From Thermodesulfobacteriales bacterium (GTDB lineage Bacteria; Desulfobacterota; Thermodesulfobacteria; Thermodesulfobacteriales; Thermodesulfatatoraceae), in NCBI GenBank assembly GCA_026988575.1, contig JALSKZ010000075.1, forward strand, positions 1 through 33,610: 33,610 nt of DNA. The letters are read 5' to 3'. A program made the translations under genes and the position numbers. The notes under the pieces were generated by a model. That model worked only from the letters and a program-made list of their open reading frames with translations, made no database searches and was not told the origin of the DNA. Positions 25,111-33,610 of this stretch are shown piece after piece (the first letter of the stretch is position 1; the number at the start of each line of letters is the position of its first letter).

Positions 25111-26087
25111 TGAAAGAAGAAGACCTCATAGCCTATCTGCTAAGCCAGAAAGGACAGAAGGCCTTAGACGAGGGAATAGGTGATGATTGTGCTATTTTGG
25201 TGGGTAAGGGGGGCTACACCCTCCTTACCACCGATGCCCTGGTAGAGGGTGTGCACTTTGATAGGCGCTATTTTTCCGCTTATTTTTTAGGGCGTAAGCT
25301 AGCTGTCGTAAATCTGAGCGACATGGCTGCCATGGGCGGGTGCCCCCAGGCCGCTCTCCTTACTTTAGGTCTTCCCTCTCCTCCAGAACCTGCTTGGGTC
25401 CAAGAATTTTTTCAAGGCTTACTATCTCGTCTTGGAGAATTCGGGGCCAAGCTGGTGGGGGGAGATACGGTACGAAACCCCGGGGGGATATTCTTAAATC
25501 TTTCTCTGGTGGGCCATGCTACCTGGGCTCCGGTAAGGCGAGATAAGGCCAGGCCAGGAGAGATAATTTTTGTTTCTAGGCCCCTAGGGGCCTCTGCCGC
25601 CGCTCTGGAACTGCTCCAAAAGGGTGTCTCTTGCCCTGATCCGCTGATCCAGGCCCACCTGGACCCTGAACCAGAGTTGCTTTTGGGCCAGGCCTTGGCC
25701 CAAAAGCAACTTATTTCTGCCCTGATCGATATCTCCGACGGCCTGGCCCTTGACCTCAAACGCTTGTGTAGGGCCAGTGGCGTAGGAGCCATTTTGTTTG
25801 AAGAAAGCATACCTTTTCACCCACTCCTATCAGGTCTCTCTTTGGAGGCCCCTCCCTTACATTATGCTTTATTTGGCGGCGAGGATTATGCCCTCCTCTT
25901 TACCTCTCCCCCTGCCTCCCAAGATCAGCTAACAAATTTAACTTCCTCCCTGGGGCGTATCCTATTTCCTGTCGGGCGGATTTGTGCAGAAACAGGTCTT
26001 TGGCTAAAAACAAGGCACGGAGATCAGATTCCTTTAGACGCCAAAGGGTTTGATCACTTTGCTTTTGGGCATAAACCGAGCTCCTAA
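25110..26087 (+). CDS. thiL: Thiamine-monophosphate kinase
   Basis: Phosphorylates thiamine monophosphate to thiamine pyrophosphate, the last step of the pathway. 325 residues in the AIR-synthase-like fold. Motifs: GDDCAIL (~21-27), TTDALVEGVHFD, VNLSDMAAMGG, LVGGDTVRN and ALIDISDGLALDL. It starts at GTG and overlaps the ndk stop by one base, so translation is coupled. No other thi gene is in the window. Confidence 0.94.
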   Translation: MKEEDLIAYLLSQKGQKALDEGIGDDCAILVGKGGYTLLTTDALVEGVHFDRRYFSAYFLGRKLAVVNLSDMAAMGGCPQAALLTLGLPSPPEPAWVQEFFQGLLSRLGEFGAKLVGGDTVRNPGGIFLNLSLVGHATWAPVRRDKARPGEIIFVSRPLGASAAALELLQKGVSCPDPLIQAHLDPEPELLLGQALAQKQLISALIDISDGLALDLKRLCRASGVGAILFEESIPFHPLLSGLSLEAPPLHYALFGGEDYALLFTSPPASQDQLTNLTSSLGRILFPVGRICAETGLWLKTRHGDQIPLDAKGFDHFAFGHKPSS

Positions 26088-26164
26088 GCCTCTTTTGGTT
26101 CTGAAAGACAGATATCTTTTCCCCAGCGAGTTTTTTAAATTTGCAAAGGCCTCAAAAAGATTAA

Positions 26165-28246
<2,082 letters not shown>

Positions 28247-28307
28247 GGCGTTGATAAAAAGACAAGTTTTTGGGGCCAGAGTCGATAAATAAGAGGGGTA
28301 TTGGAGA

Positions 28308-29207
28308 ATGCCTACGGAGGCAGATATGGCGGGGGGGAAAAAAGACCATACGGAGTGTGGGCCAGGGATATTGCTTTGGGTTGCCTTCTTTAGTTCGGTA
28401 GCAGGGGCGCTCTTTTGTGGTACAGAGGTGATTTTAAGCTTTAGCGGGCGTACCTTATGTCATGCCCAAACCTGTGCCGTGGTAGAAGAGTTTTCTCTAT
28501 TTTCAAGGCCTGTTTTTTCGTTTTTTGCCCTGGCTTACTTTCTCCTCCAGGCCCTTTTGTTGTGGAATTGTTTGCGACAGCGGCTAAGCACTCTCTGGCT
28601 CCTCCTCGCTATAGCCTCTGCCGCCCTGGGTGCAGAGGCTGTTCTCCTCGGACGTCAGTTTGTGGACTATCATATGCACTGTCCCTTTTGCTTGACGGTG
28701 GCCTTTTTTGTATTGACCTCGACCTTGAGTATTATGGTGTTAACACGCCATTTTTGGGCCTTTGCCCCTGTCTTGGGGGTAGCGATAGCCCTTTTAGTAA
28801 CCCCTCTTTCCATAAAACCCCTGGCCTTTTCGGCCACCAAACGCATTTATCGCGGTACTCCTACGGAAAAGTGGATTTTGATCTATGCCCCTAATTGCCC
28901 TCATTGTCACGAAGTCCTTTCTTTTTGCGAGAGCTTATCCGACATTGACCTGCTTTTATGTCCCAAACGTCGGGCCTTGGCCTTTTTGCACCTGTTGGGG
29001 GTCAACGGTGTTCCTGTGCTGGTTGTGGATCGAGGGGGAGAAAAGCGCGTTTTGGTGGGCTCAGGGTTTATTCTCCACTATCTAAAACAAGGAGAAAGAC
29101 ATGAGGTGCCCGAGGGGTTGCTGGCCCCAAGCGGTGTGTGTGAAGAGGGGCGGAAGTGTGAGCCCCTAAATGAGGGCCATGATCTACCTTTACTCAACCC
29201 CTTTTGA
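28308..29207 (+). CDS. VKOR-family protein fused to a thioredoxin-like domain
   Basis: 299 residues. The N-terminal part resembles vitamin K epoxide reductase, with about five membrane segments (20-45, 68-90, 93-117, 124-148, 149-171), the loop cysteines Cys51 and Cys56 (LCHAQTCAVV) and the active-site CPFC (Cys125, 128). The C-terminal domain (~185-265) is thioredoxin-like with CPHC (Cys197, 200) and a cis-Pro-type VNGVP (232-236). Together they would reoxidise a DsbA-like oxidase with quinone, forming disulfides in envelope proteins; VKOR is the alternative to DsbB in many anaerobes. A start at 28326 is equally likely, since GGAGG lies 5 nt before that ATG. The 3' end overlaps the convergent methyltransferase by 14 nt. 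Confidence 0.82.
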   Translation: MPTEADMAGGKKDHTECGPGILLWVAFFSSVAGALFCGTEVILSFSGRTLCHAQTCAVVEEFSLFSRPVFSFFALAYFLLQALLLWNCLRQRLSTLWLLLAIASAALGAEAVLLGRQFVDYHMHCPFCLTVAFFVLTSTLSIMVLTRHFWAFAPVLGVAIALLVTPLSIKPLAFSATKRIYRGTPTEKWILIYAPNCPHCHEVLSFCESLSDIDLLLCPKRRALAFLHLLGVNGVPVLVVDRGGEKRVLVGSGFILHYLKQGERHEVPEGLLAPSGVCEEGRKCEPLNEGHDLPLLNPF

Positions 29208-29847
29208 GATAAACTAGGGCCACAAAGCCGGCTTCGGGAAAAATACCTGCCTTGGGCGTTTCTTTTTGAGCCGGGGCCTGAGGAAGGCCAAAAAGGGTAG
29301 AGGCCGCCTTTTCCAGAGAAAACTTGAGTTTATTGCTCCAGAGTTGTACTTGTTCAAGGGTTAAAAAACGGGCGTACTGGTAAAGAGGGTGTCCTTTTTG
29401 GGCGCGCTGGGTATAAAACTCACCCCAAGGAGATTCGCGAGGCACAAGGCCTAAAAATAAGCGCCCCTGTCTCTTTAATACCCGATGGGCCTCTCTTAGG
29501 GCTTGGTAAGGGTCGCCTAAAAAACAGAGGGTGAAAAACAGGCCCACCGAAGCCAAGGACTCTGAAGCCAGGGGTAGGGCCTCGGCTACCCCACAAACTA
29601 CTCTTAGGCCACGTCTGCGGGCGATAGCAAGCATTTCCGGACTCGGATCTAGCCCAAAATCAAAGCCAAGCATACTAGCAAACCTTCCTGTACCTACGCC
29701 CACCTCTAAAGAAGGAGATATTACCGGGCCTAGAGATTTGAGGGCTTCTATTTCGTTGCTAAAAAGGATATTGTCCTCATACCAGGCGTCGTATTCTTGG
29801 GCTATCTTGCCAAAGGATCGGCTTACTTGTTTGTACTTATTTTGCAT
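29194..29847 (-). CDS. SAM-dependent class I methyltransferase
   Basis: 217 residues, Methyltransf_11/UbiE-like fold. The SAM-binding motif I is LEVGVGTGRFA (~47-57), followed by LDPSPEMLAIARRRG and the acidic-loop region VAEALPLASESLA, then a motif around HRVLKRQGRLFLG. The substrate is unknown; quinone, tRNA and small-molecule methyltransferases all look alike here. It overlaps the upstream kinase gene by 25 nt, so the two are co-transcribed. Confidence 0.8.
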   Translation of the reverse strand: MQNKYKQVSRSFGKIAQEYDAWYEDNILFSNEIEALKSLGPVISPSLEVGVGTGRFASMLGFDFGLDPSPEMLAIARRRGLRVVCGVAEALPLASESLASVGLFFTLCFLGDPYQALREAHRVLKRQGRLFLGLVPRESPWGEFYTQRAQKGHPLYQYARFLTLEQVQLWSNKLKFSLEKAASTLFGLPQAPAQKETPKAGIFPEAGFVALVYLKRG

Positions 29848-30905
29848 AGGCGTGGAAAAAGTAGCTTAAATTTAGTGCCTTCACCAGGGCTTGTTTCCAA
29901 TTGTATTTGCCCGCCATGGGCCTCGACTATGGTCTTTACAATGGCCAGTCCAAGCCCTGAACCTGAAGGGGTATGCCTTTGCGTCTTTACACGATAAAAA
30001 GGCTCAAAGATATGGGGCACGTCTGCGGGAGGTATACCAGGGCCTTGATCTCTTACCTCAAAGATTATCGTTTCGTCCTTAAAGTCCATACAAACGCTTA
30101 TGCGGGAATCTTTTGGGGAATATTTGATGGCGTTATCTATTAAGTTGGCCAACGCCCTTTCTATCTGGAGTGAGTCAGCGGTGAACCATATTTCTTCGGG
30201 ATAAAGCTCTAGGTGGAGGTCAATATTTTTCTTTTCGGCGGCTAGCCCGAAGCGTTTGACCACCTGAGAGACGAGCTGTTGAGGTACACAGGGGGCTAGC
30301 TCAAGCCGAAGATGTCCGCTCTCCAACCGCAACATATCGAGGAAGTTAAAGATTAAGCCTTCTAGTTTTTTTAGTTCAGTAGTAGCTGTTTGTATATAAC
30401 GCTTTTGCTTATCATTAAGAGGGCCCGCTTTGCCTTCGGCGAGGCGTTTTAAAAAACCCAGGGCCGTAGACAAGGGGGCCTTGAAGTCGTGGGCTAACAT
30501 GGAAATAAACTGTTTTTTACGTGCTTCGTATTTTTTGAGTTCTCGAATGTCTTGTAAAAAGACGATAGCTCCTACCAGGAGATTTTTTTGGCGTAGGGGA
30601 TAGGCATAGATATAGACGGGGATCTCCTCCCCGCTTACGTGAAATACCTTGTTTTCGTAGTGCTCCATGGGCACACCTTCTTTAATAACCCTAATTATCT
30701 GGTCTTTTAGGTCGAGGTTTTTCAGAGTGGCCTTTAAAAAGGCATGTCCTATTGTTTTTTGATCAAGGCCCAGGAGTTCTTGTATTTTTTGGTTAAAATC
30801 TACCACATCGAGATTTTTATCCAGGATGAAAAAGGCTAAGGGTAGAGTCTTTTTGAGATTTTGATAGAGCCAGTCAAGGTGTTGTGGGTTATTGCTCACG
30901 GCCAT
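29823..30905 (-). CDS. PAS-domain sensor histidine kinase, soluble
   Basis: 360 residues without a membrane segment. PAS domain at ~12-122 (LPLAFFILDKNLDVVDFN to VGAIVFLQDI), HisKA with His139 (SMLAHDFKAPLSTALG) and HATPase to ~350 (NLIDNAIKYSPKDS, RDQGPGIPPADVPHIFEPFYR, GSGLGLAIVKTI). It is of the phosphate-sensor/PhoR-like kinase type. No response regulator gene is adjacent, so the partner is unknown. Divergent from the MetE-like gene with a 54-nt gap. Confidence 0.88.
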   Translation of the reverse strand: MAVSNNPQHLDWLYQNLKKTLPLAFFILDKNLDVVDFNQKIQELLGLDQKTIGHAFLKATLKNLDLKDQIIRVIKEGVPMEHYENKVFHVSGEEIPVYIYAYPLRQKNLLVGAIVFLQDIRELKKYEARKKQFISMLAHDFKAPLSTALGFLKRLAEGKAGPLNDKQKRYIQTATTELKKLEGLIFNFLDMLRLESGHLRLELAPCVPQQLVSQVVKRFGLAAEKKNIDLHLELYPEEIWFTADSLQIERALANLIDNAIKYSPKDSRISVCMDFKDETIIFEVRDQGPGIPPADVPHIFEPFYRVKTQRHTPSGSGLGLAIVKTIVEAHGGQIQLETSPGEGTKFKLLFPRLCKISTNK

Positions 30906-30959
30906 TTTTTAAGTATACTCTCCTTGCATAAAATTTTGAATCTCAAAAGGGGGTTGTTT

Positions 30960-32051
30960 TTGTTTCAAGCAAACTTATATCCCACCCTGATAGGTAGCTT
31001 CCCGGGGAAAGATCATCTCAAGGCGGTAAAGGCGGTATTGAATCATTGTAAAGAGGTACCCTGCTGGCCTCAGCTCCCGGCGTATCCTCAGGAAGAGATG
31101 CTGCGACAGTTTTCCAGGGGGCTCCCAGGTCTGGATACCGAAAGACTTATCCTCGACCCCTCATCTGCCGGTTTTGAGGAGGAAATGCTTTCCTTTTATG
31201 AAGATTACATGGCCCTTACCGAAGGGGCCAAGGACTGGCCGGAGACGAGGTTTGTGATGACCCGGGAAGAAGCTCCCGGGCTTTTTCTCTTACTAGAAGA
31301 GATAGAAGAGCAGGCCCTGAAGCCCCAGGCCCTGAAGCCCCAGGCCCTGAAGCCCCAGGCCCTAAAGGGCCAAGTCACTGGTCCTTTTACGCTAGGAGTT
31401 GGGCTAAAGACCCCCGATGGTAAGGCGGTATTTTACGACGTTCAGGCCCGTGATTTGGTGACCAAATTGGTAGCGCTTAAGGCGGCTTGGCAAACTGATT
31501 TTTTAAAGGCGCAAGGGGTGCCGGTGTTGATGTTCTTCGATGAACCCGCCTTGGCGGGGTTTGGTTCCTCGGCCTATGTAGGAGTAAGCGAAGAAGATGT
31601 AGTACAGGTACTTTCCGAGGTCTCCGAGACCATAAAAGCAAAAGGGGCAGTGCCTGGCACACACGTGTGTGCCAATACAGAATGGCGTTTGCTGGTCAAG
31701 TCTGGAGTTTCAGTAATAAGTTTTGACGCCTTTGATTATTTAGACAGATTCTTACTTTTTTATGGGGATCTTAGAGAATTTTTACGAAACGGGGGTATCA
31801 TAGCCTGGGGTATCGTACCTACTTTAAAGCCTGAAGCCTTGGAGCAGATGAGCGCGAAAGAATTGGGCACACGTCTTAAGGAGGCCATGACTACCTTGGC
31901 TCAAAAGACCGGCGTTGATCTGGCCCAAATAGCCAGCCAATCTTTAATTACCCCCAGCTGTGGAATGGGTACCCTAAACGAGGAGCTTGCTGAACATGCC
32001 CTTAAGCTTAACCGACAAGTGGCCGATGGTCTTCGCGAAGAATTGCTATAA
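30960..32051 (+). CDS. MetE/UROD-superfamily protein (cobalamin-independent methionine synthase-like)
   Basis: 363 residues with a TIM-barrel resembling the C-terminal half of MetE. It opens with YPTLIGSFPGKDH and holds GPFTLGVGLKTPDG, MFFDEPALAGFGSSAYVG and the zinc-binding set HVCANTEW (His and Cys) and TPSCGMGTL (Cys). It lacks MetE's N-terminal half, so it is probably a methyl transfer protein using a corrinoid or other donor rather than full MetE. The TTG at 30960 was chosen because AGGGGG lies 6 nt before it; the open frame to 30861 overlaps the divergent kinase. A 15-bp tandem repeat inserts extra ALKPQ units. Confidence 0.75.
   Translation: MFQANLYPTLIGSFPGKDHLKAVKAVLNHCKEVPCWPQLPAYPQEEMLRQFSRGLPGLDTERLILDPSSAGFEEEMLSFYEDYMALTEGAKDWPETRFVMTREEAPGLFLLLEEIEEQALKPQALKPQALKPQALKGQVTGPFTLGVGLKTPDGKAVFYDVQARDLVTKLVALKAAWQTDFLKAQGVPVLMFFDEPALAGFGSSAYVGVSEEDVVQVLSEVSETIKAKGAVPGTHVCANTEWRLLVKSGVSVISFDAFDYLDRFLLFYGDLREFLRNGGIIAWGIVPTLKPEALEQMSAKELGTRLKEAMTTLAQKTGVDLAQIASQSLITPSCGMGTLNEELAEHALKLNRQVADGLREELL
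31311..31370 (+). repeat. 15-bp in-frame tandem repeat inside the MetE-like gene
   Basis: Three exact copies of CAGGCCCTGAAGCCC (31311-31325, 31326-31340, 31341-31355) and a fourth that diverges (31356-31370). Each encodes Gln-Ala-Leu-Lys-Pro. They fall between the acidic helix at EEIEEQ and the conserved GQVTGPFTLG, in what should be a loop, so length changes may be tolerated. Confidence 0.9.
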
Positions 32052-32071
32052 GTTTTTAAAAAACCTTTTTA

Positions 32072-32100
32072 TTGCAGCCTTTCTTTTCACCAGTTAAAAT
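32072..32100 (+). promoter_or_regulatory. Likely promoter of tRNA-Leu
   Basis: TTGCAG (32072-32077) and TAAAAT (32095-32100), 17 nt apart, end 21 nt before the tRNA 5' end. Good consensus match and position for a stable RNA promoter. Confidence 0.5.
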
Positions 32101-32121
32101 CAAGAACGCATCTTCATTTGT

Positions 32122-32209
32122 GCCCGGGTGGCGGAACTGGTAGACGCTGGGGACTTAAAATCCTCTGGGGTGACCCCCCGTGCCGGTTCGACTCCGGCCC
32201 CGGGCACCA
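32122..32209 (+). tRNA. tRNA-Leu (anticodon UAA)
   Basis: 88 nt including an encoded CCA. Acceptor stem GCCCGGG/CCCGGGC pairs perfectly. The anticodon loop CTTAAAA (32154-32160) gives UAA, reading UUA and UUG. The long variable arm TGGGGTGACCCCC and GGTTCGACTCC T-loop are typical of class II leucine tRNA. The gene stands alone, between the MetE-like gene and a 349-nt gap. Confidence 0.96.
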
Positions 32210-32434
32210 AGAATGTGTAGTGCTACCCAAAATACCGGATACTTTTGGACCCCATCTTGGGGAGAGATCATTAGGGAGTAGGCTGGTGCCCATTGTTACC
32301 CTTGCCTCTTATCCCTTCGGGAATCTTCTTGTTTAGGCCTTGCTCAAGGGCTTTAAGGTCTTGTTACCAACCGGAGGATGTGTCCTGGACGTTGTGAGCG
32401 CTTTTTGGGGCACGGAGAGCACTAATTTTTTATT

Positions 32435-32488
32435 TGTCATGGCAAGGCACGAAGTGCCGAAGCAATCTCAGGGAGCGTAAGCGACCAT
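32435..32488. repeat. REP-like copy related to the 6952 element
   Basis: Shares TGTCATGGC[G/A]AG and GAAGCAATCTCAG with the element at 6952-7041, with a GGCAC-GAA-GTGCC hairpin between and GGGAGCGTAAGCGACCAT after. Two copies in 33 kb point to a dispersed family in this genome. Confidence 0.65.
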
Positions 32489-32523
32489 AATAAAGATTTG
32501 TCGGCAACAACGCTTCCCCTATC

Positions 32524-32556
32524 AAAAAACTAAGGCCCCCAAAACGGGGGCTTAGA
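32524..32556 (-). terminator. Rho-independent terminator of the second chemotaxis receptor
   Basis: On the minus strand, TAAGCCCCC-GTTTT-GGGGGCCTTA, with one bulged base, is followed by AG and six T residues (32530-32525). It begins right after the receptor stop codon. Confidence 0.75.
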
Positions 32557-32558
32557 GC

Positions 32559-33610
32559 TTAAAAGCGGAATTTCTGAGCAGCTTCTTCCAGACGCTTGGC
32601 AGCTTTGAGAAGTTCTTCGGCGTCATGGTAAAAATTCTTGACAATCTCCGCGCTCTGGCTGGTGCTCTCACGTACCGCAATTGTTTTTTCACGGATTTCT
32701 CTAGATGCTTCTCCTTGTTGTATGACCCTCTGGGATATTTCGTTCATAACAGAGGTATGTTCTTCTATGGCAGAGGCCACGGAGTTGGCCATGTCGTTTA
32801 CCTGGTCTATGATTTTGGCAATGTTTTCTACGGCCTCCATGGCGTCAGCGCTCTGGTTCTGGATGCTTGATAGATTATCGGCAATTTCCTGGGTAGCTTC
32901 TGTTGTCTTCCGGGCAAGATCTTTTACTTCGTTGGCAACCACAGCAAAACCTTTTCCTGCTTCACCAGCTCGGGCGGCCTCAATACTAGCGTTTAAGGCC
33001 AGGAGATTGGTTTGGTTGGCAATATCTTCGATCATCTTGAGGATGCTAGATATCCCTTCAATGGTCTTGTGAAGACTTTGCATAATGTCTTTACTTCTTT
33101 GAGCTTCTTCTACGGTTTGAGAAATTACTTCGGTGGTTCTTACTGTATTTTCGCTTATTTCATGTACTGCTTGAGATACCTGTTCCATGAGATTTTGTTC
33201 GTCATTGATACTTTCAATAACTTTTTCTACGAATTCTTCCATCTCGTAACTAGCTTTTTCTGCCTGAGAAATTTCTTTTTCTACAAGATCAGTAGAGTCT
33301 TGAACATGTGTTGTTTTTTGAGCAATATTTGTTGTTTCATTATAAATGCCTTTCAGAAGGGATTTGAGCTGTGCGGTAGTTTGGTTAACCATGCTAGCTA
33401 TTTCGCGAAATTCTTTAACGCCTTGTTCTTTAATTTTGATGTTAAGGTTTCCTTTAGCAATGGCACTTAATCCTTCTTTTAAGTCAGATACTGGTTTACT
33501 AATAATTTGTGAAAGAAAGATAGAAATTCCAAGATAAGCTAAAAGACAAATAATAAAACCTAATATCACTTTGTGTATAATAGGATTTACTTCGCTGCGA
33601 AAGTCTTTTT
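32559..33610 (-). CDS. Methyl-accepting chemotaxis protein, N-terminus outside the window
   Basis: The frame continues to the right edge, so the true start is beyond it; the GTG at 33569 is internal. A membrane segment lies at about 33505-33570 ([17 protein letters not shown]), then HAMP (~33345-33500, [20 protein letters not shown]) and a coiled-coil signalling domain with the hairpin tip [21 protein letters not shown] / [16 protein letters not shown] at about 32920-33040 (broken here by slash). More AT-rich than most genes in the window. No adaptation-enzyme pentapeptide at the end. Same family as the receptor at the left edge but a separate gene. Confidence 0.93.
   Translation of the reverse strand, partial: KDFRSEVNPIIHKVILGFIICLLAYLGISIFLSQIISKPVSDLKEGLSAIAKGNLNIKIKEQGVKEFREIASMVNQTTAQLKSLLKGIYNETTNIAQKTTHVQDSTDLVEKEISQAEKASYEMEEFVEKVIESINDEQNLMEQVSQAVHEISENTVRTTEVISQTVEEAQRSKDIMQSLHKTIEGISSILKMIEDIANQTNLLALNASIEAARAGEAGKGFAVVANEVKDLARKTTEATQEIADNLSSIQNQSADAMEAVENIAKIIDQVNDMANSVASAIEEHTSVMNEISQRVIQQGEASREIREKTIAVRESTSQSAEIVKNFYHDAEELLKAAKRLEEAAQKFRF

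Larger units (their letters stand above)
32210..32558. other. Intergenic region, 349 nt
   Basis: Holds a REP-like copy (32435-32488) and the terminator of the leftward chemotaxis gene (32524-32556). A 22-codon ORF at 32213 starts inside the tRNA tail and has no SD, so I do not call it. TCCC-TTC-GGGA (about 32310-32322) is a minor hairpin. Otherwise nothing recognised. Confidence 0.5.

Noticed and set aside
30861-30959. Upstream extension of the MetE-like ORF
   Set aside because: It overlaps the divergent kinase start, has no SD, and the residues do not match the family; the TTG at 30960 has a well-placed SD.
32213-32281. 22-codon ORF just after the tRNA
   Set aside because: Starts 4 nt after the CCA end and has no SD.
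32118-32336. 72-codon ORF across the tRNA
   Set aside because: It reads through tRNA-Leu and has no coding signature.

Overview
The window is about 33.6 kb of ordinary bacterial chromosome with genes packed tightly on both strands. Gene content suggests an anaerobic or sulfur-metabolising thermophile, possibly of the Thermodesulfobacteriota. Pointers are SelB and NikR, an acyl-CoA dehydrogenase with its electron transfer flavoprotein, a YeiH-type permease, a VKOR-thioredoxin fusion and a histidine kinase with Cys-motif PAS domains. The fabG-acpP-fabF-rpiB-glyA-deaminase order also fits. This is inference; no rRNA or marker alignment was possible.

Layout. 1-7.6 kb: a partial chemotaxis receptor, a J-domain protein, selB, an AI-2E-family permease, fmt, nikR and a small winged-helix regulator. 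7.7-14.1 kb is accessory: a large soluble hybrid histidine kinase, a RiPP-maturation-type radical SAM/B12 protein with a possible 34-residue peptide ORF just upstream of it, and a rightward YeiH permease / 28-residue membrane peptide / Usp group. 14.1-14.5 kb has no gene but holds a perfect 22-bp palindrome and a roughly 130-bp MITE-like palindromic element. 14.5-23.9 kb is a leftward run of ten genes: acyl-CoA dehydrogenase, etfB, etfA, an NMO/FabK-like flavoprotein, fabG, acpP, fabF, rpiB, glyA and a dCMP-deaminase-like protein with an extra AT-rich C-terminal domain. 24.2-29.2 kb runs rightward: CBS protein, ndk, thiL, ligA and VKOR-thioredoxin. 29.2-33.6 kb: a methyltransferase and a PAS histidine kinase (leftward), a MetE-like protein and tRNA-Leu(UAA) (rightward), and a second partial chemotaxis receptor (leftward).

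How the genes relate. The leftward block joins fatty-acid elongation (FabG, AcpP, FabF and a possible FabK-like enoyl reductase) to acyl-CoA oxidation or reduction (acyl-CoA dehydrogenase and Etf), then to one-carbon, pentose and nucleotide metabolism. Many genes overlap by 1-25 nt (TAGTG or ATGA junctions), which suggests translational coupling. Four convergent pairs overlap or nearly touch. Several starts are TTG or GTG, chosen here from Shine-Dalgarno position.

The best candidate for something undescribed is the radical SAM gene with the small ORF upstream of it. After that come the palindromic mobile-like element beside the AT-rich deaminase extension, the Cys-cluster NMO-like protein among the lipid genes, and a 15-bp in-frame tandem repeat in the MetE-like gene.
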